A stretch of 12,067 nucleotides of DNA, taken from the NCBI GenBank assembly GCA_002299495.1, contig DBNZ01000004.1:1-12067 (forward strand), in the 5' to 3' direction. Shown here one piece after another: positions 1-5,740 of this stretch. A program made the position numbers and the translations under genes. Source of the stretch: Methylococcaceae bacterium UBA659. GTDB taxonomy: Bacteria > Pseudomonadota > Gammaproteobacteria > Methylococcales > Methylomonadaceae. The notes beneath the pieces were generated by a model. It was not told the origin of the DNA and ran no database searches. It saw only the letters and a program-made list of their open reading frames with translations. How positions within the stretch are numbered: the first letter of the stretch is position 1; every line of letters begins with the position of its first letter.

Positions 1-135
1 AATAGAGCAGAACGGTTTTAACCTTTCGATTTTTATGACTTACAGAGACAGCCATGCCCTAAATTTTGTAAAAACGACGACATTCGGCTGAAAAAAACAG
101 ACTCAGAGAGCGTCAAAAATAATTTTGTTCAATGG

Positions 136-163
136 TTGCACGATAGTTTTGCAAGTTTATCAT
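136..163 (+). promoter_or_regulatory. possible sigma70-type promoter
   Basis: TTGCAC (136-141) and TATCAT (158-163) lie 16 nt apart and match the -35 and -10 consensus at 4/6 and 5/6. Transcription would start near 170 and could run into cyoE at 458, leaving a leader of nearly 290 nt. The -10 overlaps the ATG at 162, which argues against that ATG being a start for a transcript from this promoter. This is pattern matching only. Confidence 0.25.
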
Positions 164-359
164 GTTAAACAACTTATGCACGACTACTTATCAGAAGAAC
201 CGCGCGGAATATCGCCAATACCTTGAAAGGATTTTTGCCCTGGAAAAAGCGGGCTTGGCAGACGTTATGATGAGCCTAAAACTGGCTGGGTCATGGCCGC
301 GCTTAAAATGCCGCGATGTTTTCAGGCTGGCCGACGGTTATATCGGCTACGCTTTGTGA
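162..359 (+). CDS. doubtful small hypothetical protein (65 aa)
   Basis: An ATG-to-TGA frame of 65 codons, with no family I recognise. The predicted protein is basic and slightly amphipathic, with an apparent helix around residues 15-35 (Glu/Leu/Ala-rich) and no signal peptide or membrane segment. There is no Shine-Dalgarno sequence before the ATG, and a promoter-like -10 box overlaps the start. Third-codon positions in the second half look moderately coding-like. It could be a real small protein, a remnant of a longer gene, or chance. It ends 98 nt before cyoE on the same strand. Confidence 0.2.
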   Translation: MLNNLCTTTYQKNRAEYRQYLERIFALEKAGLADVMMSLKLAGSWPRLKCRDVFRLADGYIGYAL

Positions 360-457
360 CTTACTGAGCAGGTTCTAGGCAGAGTACCTTACTTGGCTAT
401 TTTAATCACCCGGTCTTCACGGTATGCTATCGGCAGTTATTAAATTGAGTCTAATCG

Positions 458-1360
458 ATGTCTACGCCCCTCCCCCAAGAACAGCGCAAGAATTTGTCCT
501 GGAAAAATTATTTGAGGCTGTGCAAGCCGAACGTGGTGTTGGAAATGCTGTTCACCGCCTTGGTCGGTATGTTGTTGGCCGTACCCGGTGTGCCGCCGTT
601 GGCGACCGCTGTCTTTGGTATCATAGGCATCGCCTTAGCGGCCTCGTCGGCCGCCGCCATCAACCATTTCATTGACCGCAAGGCCGATGCACAAATGGCG
701 CGCACCGAAAACCGGCCATTGCCGAAAGGCCAATTGAGCGCAACCAATGTCTTGGCGTTCGCCATCATCCTGGGCATTGCTTCCATGCTGTTGCTGGTGC
801 TGACTGTCAACGTATTGACCGCCGTGCTGACCTTTTTGTCGCTGTTCGGTTATGCCATCGTCTACACCTTGTATTTGAAACGGGCGACCCCGCAGAACAT
901 CGTCATCGGCGGCGCATTCGGAGCCACGCCGCCGCTACTAGGCTGGGCGGCCATGACCAACAGCATCGACCCCTACGCCTTGCTGTTGGCACTGATCATT
1001 TTTGTCTGGACTCCGCCGCATTTTTGGGCGCTGGCCATCGCCCGCCGGGACGAATACGCCAAAGTTAACATCCCGATGCTGCCGGTGACCCACGGCGTGG
1101 AATTTACCCGCTTGCAGATTTTGCTGTACACCATCTTATTGCTGATCGTCAGCTTGTTGCCGTATCTAACCGGCATGAGCGGCTTGCTTTATTTGGCCGG
1201 TGCACTGCCTTTAGGCTTTCTGTTCATTTATCTGGCGGTACTGATGATGCGGAACAAAAGCGACCGGATCGCGATGCGGACTTTCGGTTATTCGATTGTT
1301 TATATCACCGCGCTGTTCGCGGTGTTGTTAATCGACCATTATGTTAAATTTTCCTTATGA
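458..1360 (+). CDS. cyoE: heme O synthase (protoheme IX farnesyltransferase)
   Basis: An inner-membrane UbiA-family prenyltransferase that transfers a farnesyl group from farnesyl diphosphate to the 2-vinyl group of heme b, giving heme O for heme-copper terminal oxidases. At 300 aa it has the usual family length. The first aspartate-rich motif, N-x3-D-x3-D, is at N69/D73/D77 and is followed by the ENRPLP segment. The conserved YLKRATPQNIVIGG stretch is at about 139-152, TPPHFW at about 185-190, and the second Asp motif (DEYAKVNIPMLP) at about 198-209. Hydrophobic segments cover most of the rest, as expected for about nine membrane helices. The start is the ATG at 458, with only a weak GAG-like ribosome site. 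The downstream gene overlaps the stop by four bases (ATGA), so the two are probably cotranscribed. The name ctaB is also used. No oxidase subunit genes lie in the window. Confidence 0.96.
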   Translation: MSTPLPQEQRKNLSWKNYLRLCKPNVVLEMLFTALVGMLLAVPGVPPLATAVFGIIGIALAASSAAAINHFIDRKADAQMARTENRPLPKGQLSATNVLAFAIILGIASMLLLVLTVNVLTAVLTFLSLFGYAIVYTLYLKRATPQNIVIGGAFGATPPLLGWAAMTNSIDPYALLLALIIFVWTPPHFWALAIARRDEYAKVNIPMLPVTHGVEFTRLQILLYTILLLIVSLLPYLTGMSGLLYLAGALPLGFLFIYLAVLMMRNKSDRIAMRTFGYSIVYITALFAVLLIDHYVKFSL

Positions 1361-2376
1361 AACTCAGCCATCACGAACACACGCCGCATCCCGAGCATCC
1401 GTTCGCACAATACATCCGCATTCTTGGCAAGGGCAAGAAGGGTTCTAGGTCGTTGACCCAAGAGCAAGCCTATCACGCCATGCGGATGGTTATGGCGGAC
1501 GAGACCTTGCCGGTGCAATTGGGGGCGTTTTTGATGCTGATGCGGGTCAAGGAAGAGTCGCCGGAGGAATTGGCGGGGTTTGTACAAGCGGTGCGCGAAC
1601 ACTTCGATTTCGCCCGCGCTTGCGCCGTCGATTTGGACTGGTCCAGCTATGCCGGCAAACGCCGCCACTTGCCGTGGTTTTTATTGTCGGCCTTGCTGTT
1701 GGCTGAAAACGGCGTCACCGTGTTCATGCATGGCGCCGCCGGCCATACCGCAAACCGCCTGTACACCGAGGATGCGCTGTTGGCGTTGGGGCTGAAACCC
1801 GCCGCATCCATCGCCCAAGCGCAACTGCAATTGGCCGGGCAAGGTTTCAGTTATTTAGCGTTACCGAAATTCTGCCCGAAACTGCATGAGCTCATCGAAT
1901 TGCGCCCGCTGCTGGGCTTGCGTTCGCCGGTGCATACCCTGGTGCGGCTGTTAAACCCGTTCAACGCCGAGTACAGCATCCAGGGTATTTTCCATCCCGG
2001 CTACCGGCCAGTGCATCAGCAAGCCGCAGCCTTGTTGGGGCAACCGCACATGGCGGTATTGAAAGGCGAAGGCGGCGAAACCGAGCGCAATCCAGATATG
2101 GAATGCTTGGTGCAAAGCGTCCACGCAGGCGAATTGATGGATGAGAATTGGCCGGCGTTGTTTGCCCGCCGCCATGTCAAAGCGGAAAGCTTGCAACCGG
2201 AACTACTGGCGTTATTGTGGCGGGGGGAGTTGGATGATGAATTCGCCGCGGCTTCGGTGCTAGGCACGGCGGCTATCGCGTTGAAACTATTAGGTAAAGC
2301 GGAAAGCCAACAGGAAGCGGAAGCCTTGGCAAAACAATATTGGAATGGCCGGAACCGGCAGAAGTACCCAGCGTGA
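1357..2376 (+). CDS. ybiB: YbiB/TrpD2-type glycosyltransferase-fold protein
   Basis: A 339-aa homologue of anthranilate phosphoribosyltransferase (TrpD) of the TrpD2/YbiB branch. The N-terminal helical domain (about 15-95) carries the family pattern with LPVQLGAFLMLMRVKEES at about 51-68. The larger domain has GAAGHTANRLYTEDALLALG, the CPKLHELIELRPLLGLRSPVHTLVRLLNP region and LKGEGGETERNPD, as in TrpD-like proteins. The GTGGDG loop that binds phosphoribosyl diphosphate in true TrpD is not visible, and no other tryptophan gene is nearby. Anthranilate phosphoribosyltransferase activity is therefore unlikely. E. coli YbiB is known as an SOS-inducible, non-specific nucleic-acid-binding dimer, so a nucleic-acid role is a reasonable inference here. 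The ATG overlaps the cyoE stop and no Shine-Dalgarno sequence precedes it, suggesting translational coupling. The symbol is given by homology. Confidence 0.85.
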   Translation: MKLSHHEHTPHPEHPFAQYIRILGKGKKGSRSLTQEQAYHAMRMVMADETLPVQLGAFLMLMRVKEESPEELAGFVQAVREHFDFARACAVDLDWSSYAGKRRHLPWFLLSALLLAENGVTVFMHGAAGHTANRLYTEDALLALGLKPAASIAQAQLQLAGQGFSYLALPKFCPKLHELIELRPLLGLRSPVHTLVRLLNPFNAEYSIQGIFHPGYRPVHQQAAALLGQPHMAVLKGEGGETERNPDMECLVQSVHAGELMDENWPALFARRHVKAESLQPELLALLWRGELDDEFAAASVLGTAAIALKLLGKAESQQEAEALAKQYWNGRNRQKYPA

Positions 2377-2446
2377 ACAACAAATTTGACCGGTTGGAAA
2401 TCTCAACTAACCCGCCGCTAAACCAGCGAATTTTCCGCAGTAAAGC
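2377..2446. other. convergent intergenic gap between ybiB and rpoS
   Basis: Seventy bases separate the stop codons of the convergent ybiB and rpoS genes. I see only a minor hairpin possibility (CGCT/AGCG with a five-base loop near 2415-2430) and no run of T typical of an intrinsic terminator. Termination here is not explained by the sequence. Confidence 0.4.
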
Positions 2447-3421
2447 TCAACAAAAAATCTCCTCAAAGGAATAGCCGTTTTGCCGCAAGATTTCTTTCAA
2501 TCTTTTTAAGCCATCCAGTTGGATTTGCCTGATCCGTTCGCGGGTCAGGCCTAGTTGGTTGGCGACTTCTTCTAGGGTGCCTTCTTCATAGCCGCATAAC
2601 CCGTAACGTCGGCAGATCACTTCGCGTTGTCGTTCCGGCAATTCCAGGACCCAACCCGTTATGCTGTGGTTGATGCCTTCGGTGATCAATTTATCCTCTG
2701 GTGGCACGTTGGTGCCATTGGCCACAAATTCCGATAACGGCTTGTCAAATCCATGGTTGCTTGGGACGTCAATGGAAGTGACCCGTTCATTCAAATTAAG
2801 CATTTTCTCGACTTGCTTGACGGGTTTGCCTAGATGGGCTGCGATTTCTTCCAGGGTTGGCTCGTAATCGAGGTTATTCGCCAATAGACGCCGTGCTTTC
2901 AGGCACACGTTCATTTCTTTAACAATATGGATGGGCAACCGGATGGTGCGGGTTTGGCTCATCAAGGCCCGCTCGATCGTTTGCCTGATCCACCAGGTGG
3001 CATAGGTGGAGAACCGGAAGCCTTTGTCGGGATCAAATTTTTCCACCGCCCTGATTAACCCTAAATTCCCTTCATTTATGATGTCCAGCAAGGGCAGACC
3101 CCGGTTCTGATAGCGTCTTGAGATCGTCACTACCAGCCGTAAATTGCTTTCTATCATAATGTTACGCGCCTCCAAGTCGCCTTTTAGGGCTTTGGCGCCA
3201 TAAAACTTTTCTTGCTCGGCCGTTAACAAATTGGAACGCCGCAACCCGTTAAGGTATGCGCGGGTGGCGTCTAGGTCGTTTGCTGAATGATTCTTAGCTG
3301 CCGTTTCTTCAATGACAGGGAGGGCAGGATCACCCGGGGCTAATTCGTCATCGAAGCTTGTGTTTTCGTCCATCAAGCCATGGGGGGCGTCCGCTACTAA
3401 TTCAATAAATTCATTGCTCAT
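2447..3421 (-). CDS. rpoS: RNA polymerase sigma factor RpoS
   Basis: The stationary-phase/general-stress sigma factor of the sigma70 family, which recruits core RNA polymerase to stress promoters. At 324 aa it is close to the about 330 aa of E. coli RpoS. Region 1.2 is at about 50-82 (DATRAYL and LLTAEQE), and region 2 at about 86-160 with the highly conserved IINEGNLGLIRAVEKFD and FRFSTYATWWIRQTIERA stretches. Region 3 is at about 162-240 (RLPIHIVKEMN). Region 4 is at about 255-315, with the helix-turn-helix GLTRERIRQIQ at 291-301. The IHIVKE context and the short length, without the acidic region 1.1 of RpoD, favour RpoS over RpoD or RpoH. Region 1.2 departs from the enterobacterial form. 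The ATG at 3421 has no evident Shine-Dalgarno sequence. It lies 121 nt downstream of the nlpD-like gene on the same strand, and in Enterobacteria the main rpoS promoter lies inside nlpD. The same could hold here. Confidence 0.95.
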   Translation of the reverse strand: MSNEFIELVADAPHGLMDENTSFDDELAPGDPALPVIEETAAKNHSANDLDATRAYLNGLRRSNLLTAEQEKFYGAKALKGDLEARNIMIESNLRLVVTISRRYQNRGLPLLDIINEGNLGLIRAVEKFDPDKGFRFSTYATWWIRQTIERALMSQTRTIRLPIHIVKEMNVCLKARRLLANNLDYEPTLEEIAAHLGKPVKQVEKMLNLNERVTSIDVPSNHGFDKPLSEFVANGTNVPPEDKLITEGINHSITGWVLELPERQREVICRRYGLCGYEEGTLEEVANQLGLTRERIRQIQLDGLKRLKEILRQNGYSFEEIFC

Positions 3422-3520
3422 GTCTGGTCACGAGATCGGTTAATGTTCCGGAAAACGATAGCTATTTTAAGAAAAGTGATTCCTTGCCTTTCCCGTCGCT
3501 TATCGCCCAGCACTAGAAAT

Positions 3521-3538
3521 CCATTAAGTCTTAAATGG
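3521..3538. repeat. short inverted repeat downstream of the nlpD-like gene
   Basis: CCATTAAG (3521-3528) and CTTAAATGG (3530-3538) form an almost perfect inverted repeat with one extra A and a one-base centre, just after the nlpD-like stop codon and upstream of rpoS. On the plus strand it is followed by five T, but the transcripts here run on the minus strand, where no T-run follows. It may be a protein-binding site or a weak mRNA fold in the nlpD-rpoS junction. No function is assigned. Confidence 0.3.
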
Positions 3539-3542
3539 TTTT

Positions 3543-4625
3543 TCAACGGGCGGGTAACACAGCCAAGGCATCGATGGGCCGCCCAGCTTTTCGTATTTCA
3601 AAATGCAAGGGCTTTTGTTTGCCGCTTGCCGCTAAGATTTCGGCTATGGCCTGCCCCTTGCGGATATTTTCGCCGTCTTTTACCAAAATTCGGCTGTTGT
3701 TTGCGTATACGGTCACAAAATCATTGCTATGTTTGATAACGATCAAGTTCGGGTAATTTTCTAAGCCAGGCCCTTGATAGACAACCTTGCCCGCTTCGGC
3801 AGCTTTGACCGATTGCTTATCCATGCGGCTTGCTATGCCTATCCCGTTAACCTTTGATTGAGAAAAGTTTTTCAACACAACGCCTGTCAGTGGCCATTGA
3901 AAATTTAACTTTAACATACTTTTATTATCCGTTGAGACCCTTGGTTTTTTGGGTTCAACTTTAGGTTTTTTCGTACCCCCAAGCTGGCCACTGATGCGGG
4001 TGTCCTTAACCGTCGTTTTTGTATCAGTTTCCAATGACTTTACCGGAGCTATGTTACGAACAGATTTATTTGCCGTAATTGGGGTTGAATTTTGCGATGT
4101 GCTTGTGTTTTTGTTAACGGGCCGGTTGTTTTGTCCGGATGATTCTGGTATCGGCATGACCTTGATGCTGTCACCAAGCGGTCTGATGGTGATGGGGCTG
4201 GGCGCAGGTGTGGGCTTAACTTTTTTTTCAGGCGCGGATACGGTTTTGACGGTCGGTGCTTGCTTGGGGTCTTTGTGTGTCCGCGCCTCGGAATGGCTTG
4301 GGAATAATTGCAGTGTTTGCCCTGATTTGACCAAATAATCCGGGGGCAACCCATTCCATTCCGCCAGCTTTTTATGCCCAACCCCGGTGTTAACCCCTAT
4401 CCGGTACAGGGTCTCACCAGGCTTGACCCGATAATATTTACCTAGGCCAGGATGGGCGCTGGGTTGTTTGGATGGGGGTTTGTTGCGGGGTTTTGTCGGT
4501 GCCGGCTTAATTTCTGGCGTCGGGGGCGGGGTTGCCGTAAGCACTACGTCACCGGTATCCTTGTTAACCGCATGAGCTGGAAAAGCCGCTTGAATCAGAA
4601 AAATGAAGATTAGGGTCGAAAACAT
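3543..4625 (-). CDS. nlpD: NlpD-like LysM/M23 murein hydrolase activator
   Basis: A 360-aa exported envelope protein. Residues 1-19 form a hydrophobic signal peptide ending AHA. There is no lipobox cysteine and no cysteine anywhere in the protein, so unlike E. coli NlpD it is probably not a lipoprotein. One LysM peptidoglycan-binding domain lies at about 63-108, followed by a Pro/Lys/Thr/Ser-rich low-complexity linker at about 110-235. A C-terminal LytM (peptidase M23) domain occupies about 242-358. The zinc-site positions of active M23 enzymes are mostly lost: V259 and G263 replace His and Asp of the HxGxD motif, N309 replaces His of YAH, and P339 replaces the first His of HxH (H341 remains). 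This fits a non-enzymatic activator of N-acetylmuramyl-L-alanine amidases such as AmiC in daughter-cell separation. The ATG at 4625 is forced by an in-frame TAG just upstream. It starts 5 nt after the J-protein stop and lies directly before rpoS, the classic neighbour. Confidence 0.88.
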   Translation of the reverse strand: MFSTLIFIFLIQAAFPAHAVNKDTGDVVLTATPPPTPEIKPAPTKPRNKPPSKQPSAHPGLGKYYRVKPGETLYRIGVNTGVGHKKLAEWNGLPPDYLVKSGQTLQLFPSHSEARTHKDPKQAPTVKTVSAPEKKVKPTPAPSPITIRPLGDSIKVMPIPESSGQNNRPVNKNTSTSQNSTPITANKSVRNIAPVKSLETDTKTTVKDTRISGQLGGTKKPKVEPKKPRVSTDNKSMLKLNFQWPLTGVVLKNFSQSKVNGIGIASRMDKQSVKAAEAGKVVYQGPGLENYPNLIVIKHSNDFVTVYANNSRILVKDGENIRKGQAIAEILAASGKQKPLHFEIRKAGRPIDALAVLPAR

Positions 4626-4630
4626 ACTCG

Positions 4631-5131
4631 TTATCTATCGATCAGGGTTTTTTTGGCCAAATTGATTTTGGCCGCAAGATAATCGGAGCCGCCGTGATCT
4701 GGATGGTTTTTTTGCATCAGTTTCCTATGCGCGGCGATGATTTCTGGTTCGCTGGCGCCGGGTTGCAAGCCCAACACTTGATAGGCTTCCGTAACGGTCA
4801 TATTGCCGGCGTTATGGGGAGAGTGTTGTTCTTGGCCTGGTTGCGACGCTTGGGCTTTGCCTTGGTGAAAAAGTTGCCATAACCGATGCAGGCCGGGGGC
4901 ATGACCTAGGATTACCGGCAAGACCCGGAGCAAATACGCCACAGTGACGCCGATGGCGGCCAACAACACATGTAAACGACCGGTTGCCAATAAAAACAAC
5001 ACCAGCACGATGGCGGCGACCCAAACCATTCTTTTCGTGTGCTTGGCCAGTAAATCGGGATGGCCAGCCATTGCCCGCCGTAACATAAAAACGCCGACCA
5101 CGGCCAATAGTATCAACGCAATCAATTGCAT
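4631..5131 (-). CDS. membrane-anchored J-domain (DnaJ-like) protein
   Basis: A type III J-protein. It has an N-terminal membrane region and a C-terminal J domain presumed to stimulate the ATPase of a DnaK/Hsp70 at the inner membrane. Counting from the upstream ATG at 5137 (168 aa), hydrophobic segments lie at about 4-19, 37-53 and 57-75. A Gln/His-rich linker follows at about 92-112 and the J domain at about 113-168, with the essential HPD triad at 145-147 and the NHPDHGGSDYLAAKIN signature. The arrangement resembles bacterial relatives of mitochondrial Tim14/Pam18. The Gly/Phe and zinc-finger regions of DnaJ are absent. The second ATG (5131, 166 aa) is preferred because the AAGG ribosome site (5141-5144) lies 9 nt from it but only 3 nt from the first. 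Its stop is 5 nt before the nlpD-like gene, suggesting an operon. The client is unknown, and envelope or septum proteins are a guess from context. Confidence 0.85.
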   Translation of the reverse strand: MQLIALILLAVVGVFMLRRAMAGHPDLLAKHTKRMVWVAAIVLVLFLLATGRLHVLLAAIGVTVAYLLRVLPVILGHAPGLHRLWQLFHQGKAQASQPGQEQHSPHNAGNMTVTEAYQVLGLQPGASEPEIIAAHRKLMQKNHPDHGGSDYLAAKINLAKKTLIDR

Positions 5132-5142
5132 CAGCATGCACC

Positions 5143-5155
5143 TTGTGATTCACAA
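5143..5155. promoter_or_regulatory. perfect 13-bp palindrome in divergent promoter region
   Basis: TTGTGA and TCACAA flank a single central T, a perfect odd palindrome between the divergent J-protein and mobB genes. On the minus strand its distal arm runs into the AAGG ribosome site of the J-protein gene. On the plus strand its left arm coincides with a possible -35 of mobB. It could be an operator or, in the J-protein mRNA, a small stem. The half-site spacing is too short for a Crp site (TGTGA-N6-TCACA). No regulator can be named. Confidence 0.35.
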
Positions 5156-5171
5156 ACAAACCCATGATAAC
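5143..5171 (+). promoter_or_regulatory. possible weak promoter for mobB-moeA
   Basis: TTGTGA (5143-5148) and GATAAC (5166-5171) are 17 nt apart and each matches consensus at 4/6. A start near 5178 would place the transcript origin after the ATG at 5177, in keeping with translation starting at 5216. The -35 overlaps the palindrome at 5143-5155. This is inference from pattern only. Confidence 0.3.
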
Positions 5172-5202
5172 TTAAAATGACCCTATCAATTGAAACACGT
5201 CT

Positions 5203-5206
5203 GGAG
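5203..5206 (+). promoter_or_regulatory. ribosome binding site deciding the mobB start
   Basis: GGAG lies 9 nt before the ATG at 5216. The earlier in-frame ATG at 5177 has no Shine-Dalgarno sequence, and the P-loop begins at the usual distance from the N-terminus only if 5216 is used. Confidence 0.6.
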
Positions 5207-5215
5207 AGCGGACTT

Positions 5216-5740
5216 ATGCAGAACGCCTGCGTACCTATTTTGGGCTTTGCGGCTTTCAGTGGTACTGGCAAGACCACTTTGCTGACAAAGCTCATTCCGC
5301 TGCTGCAAAAGCAAGGCCTACGGTTAGGTTTGATCAAGCACGGCCACCATGATTTTGATATTGATTATCCTGGCAAAGACAGCTTTAGGCTCAGGGCTGC
5401 GGGCGCCTCCCCGGTCATGATCGTTTCCAGCAAGCGGCGCGCCATCATCACGGAAATTTGCCCGGAGCAAGAACCCGATCTGGACGGCCAGTTACGGTTT
5501 TTCGACCAAACCGGCCTGGATTTGTTGCTGGTTGAGGGTTTTAAAAAGGAAAGCTTTGCCAAAATTGAATTGCATCGCGCCGCCCTGCAAAAGCCCCTGC
5601 TCTATCCAGGCGACGCCCACATTATTGCGCTGGCAAGCGATGGCTTGCCAGCGATCCCCTGCCCCCTGCCACTTTTGGATTTGAACCAGCCCCGGCAAAT
5701 CGCCGATTTTGTGATTAACTTTGTAAAGGTAAGCCGGTAA
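5216..5740 (+). CDS. mobB: molybdopterin-guanine dinucleotide biosynthesis protein B
   Basis: A cytoplasmic P-loop GTP-binding protein that assists MobA in adding GMP to molybdopterin to make the bis-MGD cofactor of molybdoenzymes such as formate dehydrogenase or nitrate reductase. With the start at 5216 it is 174 aa, a normal MobB length. The Walker A motif FSGTGKTT is at 14-21. The diagnostic KHGHHDFDIDYPGKDSFRLR segment at 41-60 and the following AAGA are present. DLLLVEGFKKE, with the Walker B-like element, lies at about 101-111. The frame can be extended upstream to 5177, but that start lacks a ribosome site. The stop is immediately followed by the moeA ATG with no spacer, so the two genes are surely one transcription unit with a shared cofactor role. 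mobA is not in the window. Confidence 0.94.
   Translation: MQNACVPILGFAAFSGTGKTTLLTKLIPLLQKQGLRLGLIKHGHHDFDIDYPGKDSFRLRAAGASPVMIVSSKRRAIITEICPEQEPDLDGQLRFFDQTGLDLLLVEGFKKESFAKIELHRAALQKPLLYPGDAHIIALASDGLPAIPCPLPLLDLNQPRQIADFVINFVKVSR

Larger units (their letters stand above)
1..457. other. 5' flank, mostly non-coding
   Basis: This stretch precedes cyoE and contains no gene I recognise. The first 160 bases are AT-rich with stops in all frames. A promoter-like pair (TTGCAC at 136-141, TATCAT at 158-163, 16-nt spacer) points to the right. The only ORF of note is a doubtful 65-codon one at 162-359, listed separately. The last 98 bases before cyoE show no clear terminator or strong sigma70 promoter. 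No cytochrome oxidase subunit or ctaA gene is visible here, although such genes often accompany cyoE. Confidence 0.5.

Noticed and set aside
424..675. 83-codon plus-strand ORF overlapping the start of cyoE
   Set aside because: It is in a different frame from cyoE, rich in Arg/Gly/His from GC-rich codons of cyoE, and without any motif.
1357..2376. Anthranilate phosphoribosyltransferase (TrpD) of tryptophan synthesis
   Set aside because: The GTGGDG phosphoribosyl diphosphate loop is not visible and there are no trp genes nearby. The pattern matches the TrpD2/YbiB branch.
3521..3538. Intrinsic terminator between the nlpD-like gene and rpoS
   Set aside because: The T-run is on the plus strand while the genes are on the minus strand, and the stem has almost no loop.
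3949..4338. 129-codon plus-strand ORF antisense to the nlpD-like gene
   Set aside because: It mirrors the Pro/Lys/Thr-rich linker of NlpD. The hydrophobic composition is what the complement of such codons gives, and there is no ribosome site or recognisable domain.
4049..4381. 110-codon minus-strand ORF in another frame of the nlpD-like gene
   Set aside because: It lies inside the low-complexity linker of a well-supported gene and has no family features.
5143..5155. Crp or Fnr binding site
   Set aside because: The half-sites TTGTGA/TCACAA are separated by one base, not six (Crp), and lack the TTGAT/ATCAA halves of Fnr.
5177..5215. N-terminal extension of mobB to the ATG at 5177
   Set aside because: No ribosome site, and it lies about at the predicted transcription start. 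The ATG at 5216 has GGAG 9 nt upstream and gives the usual MobB N-terminus.
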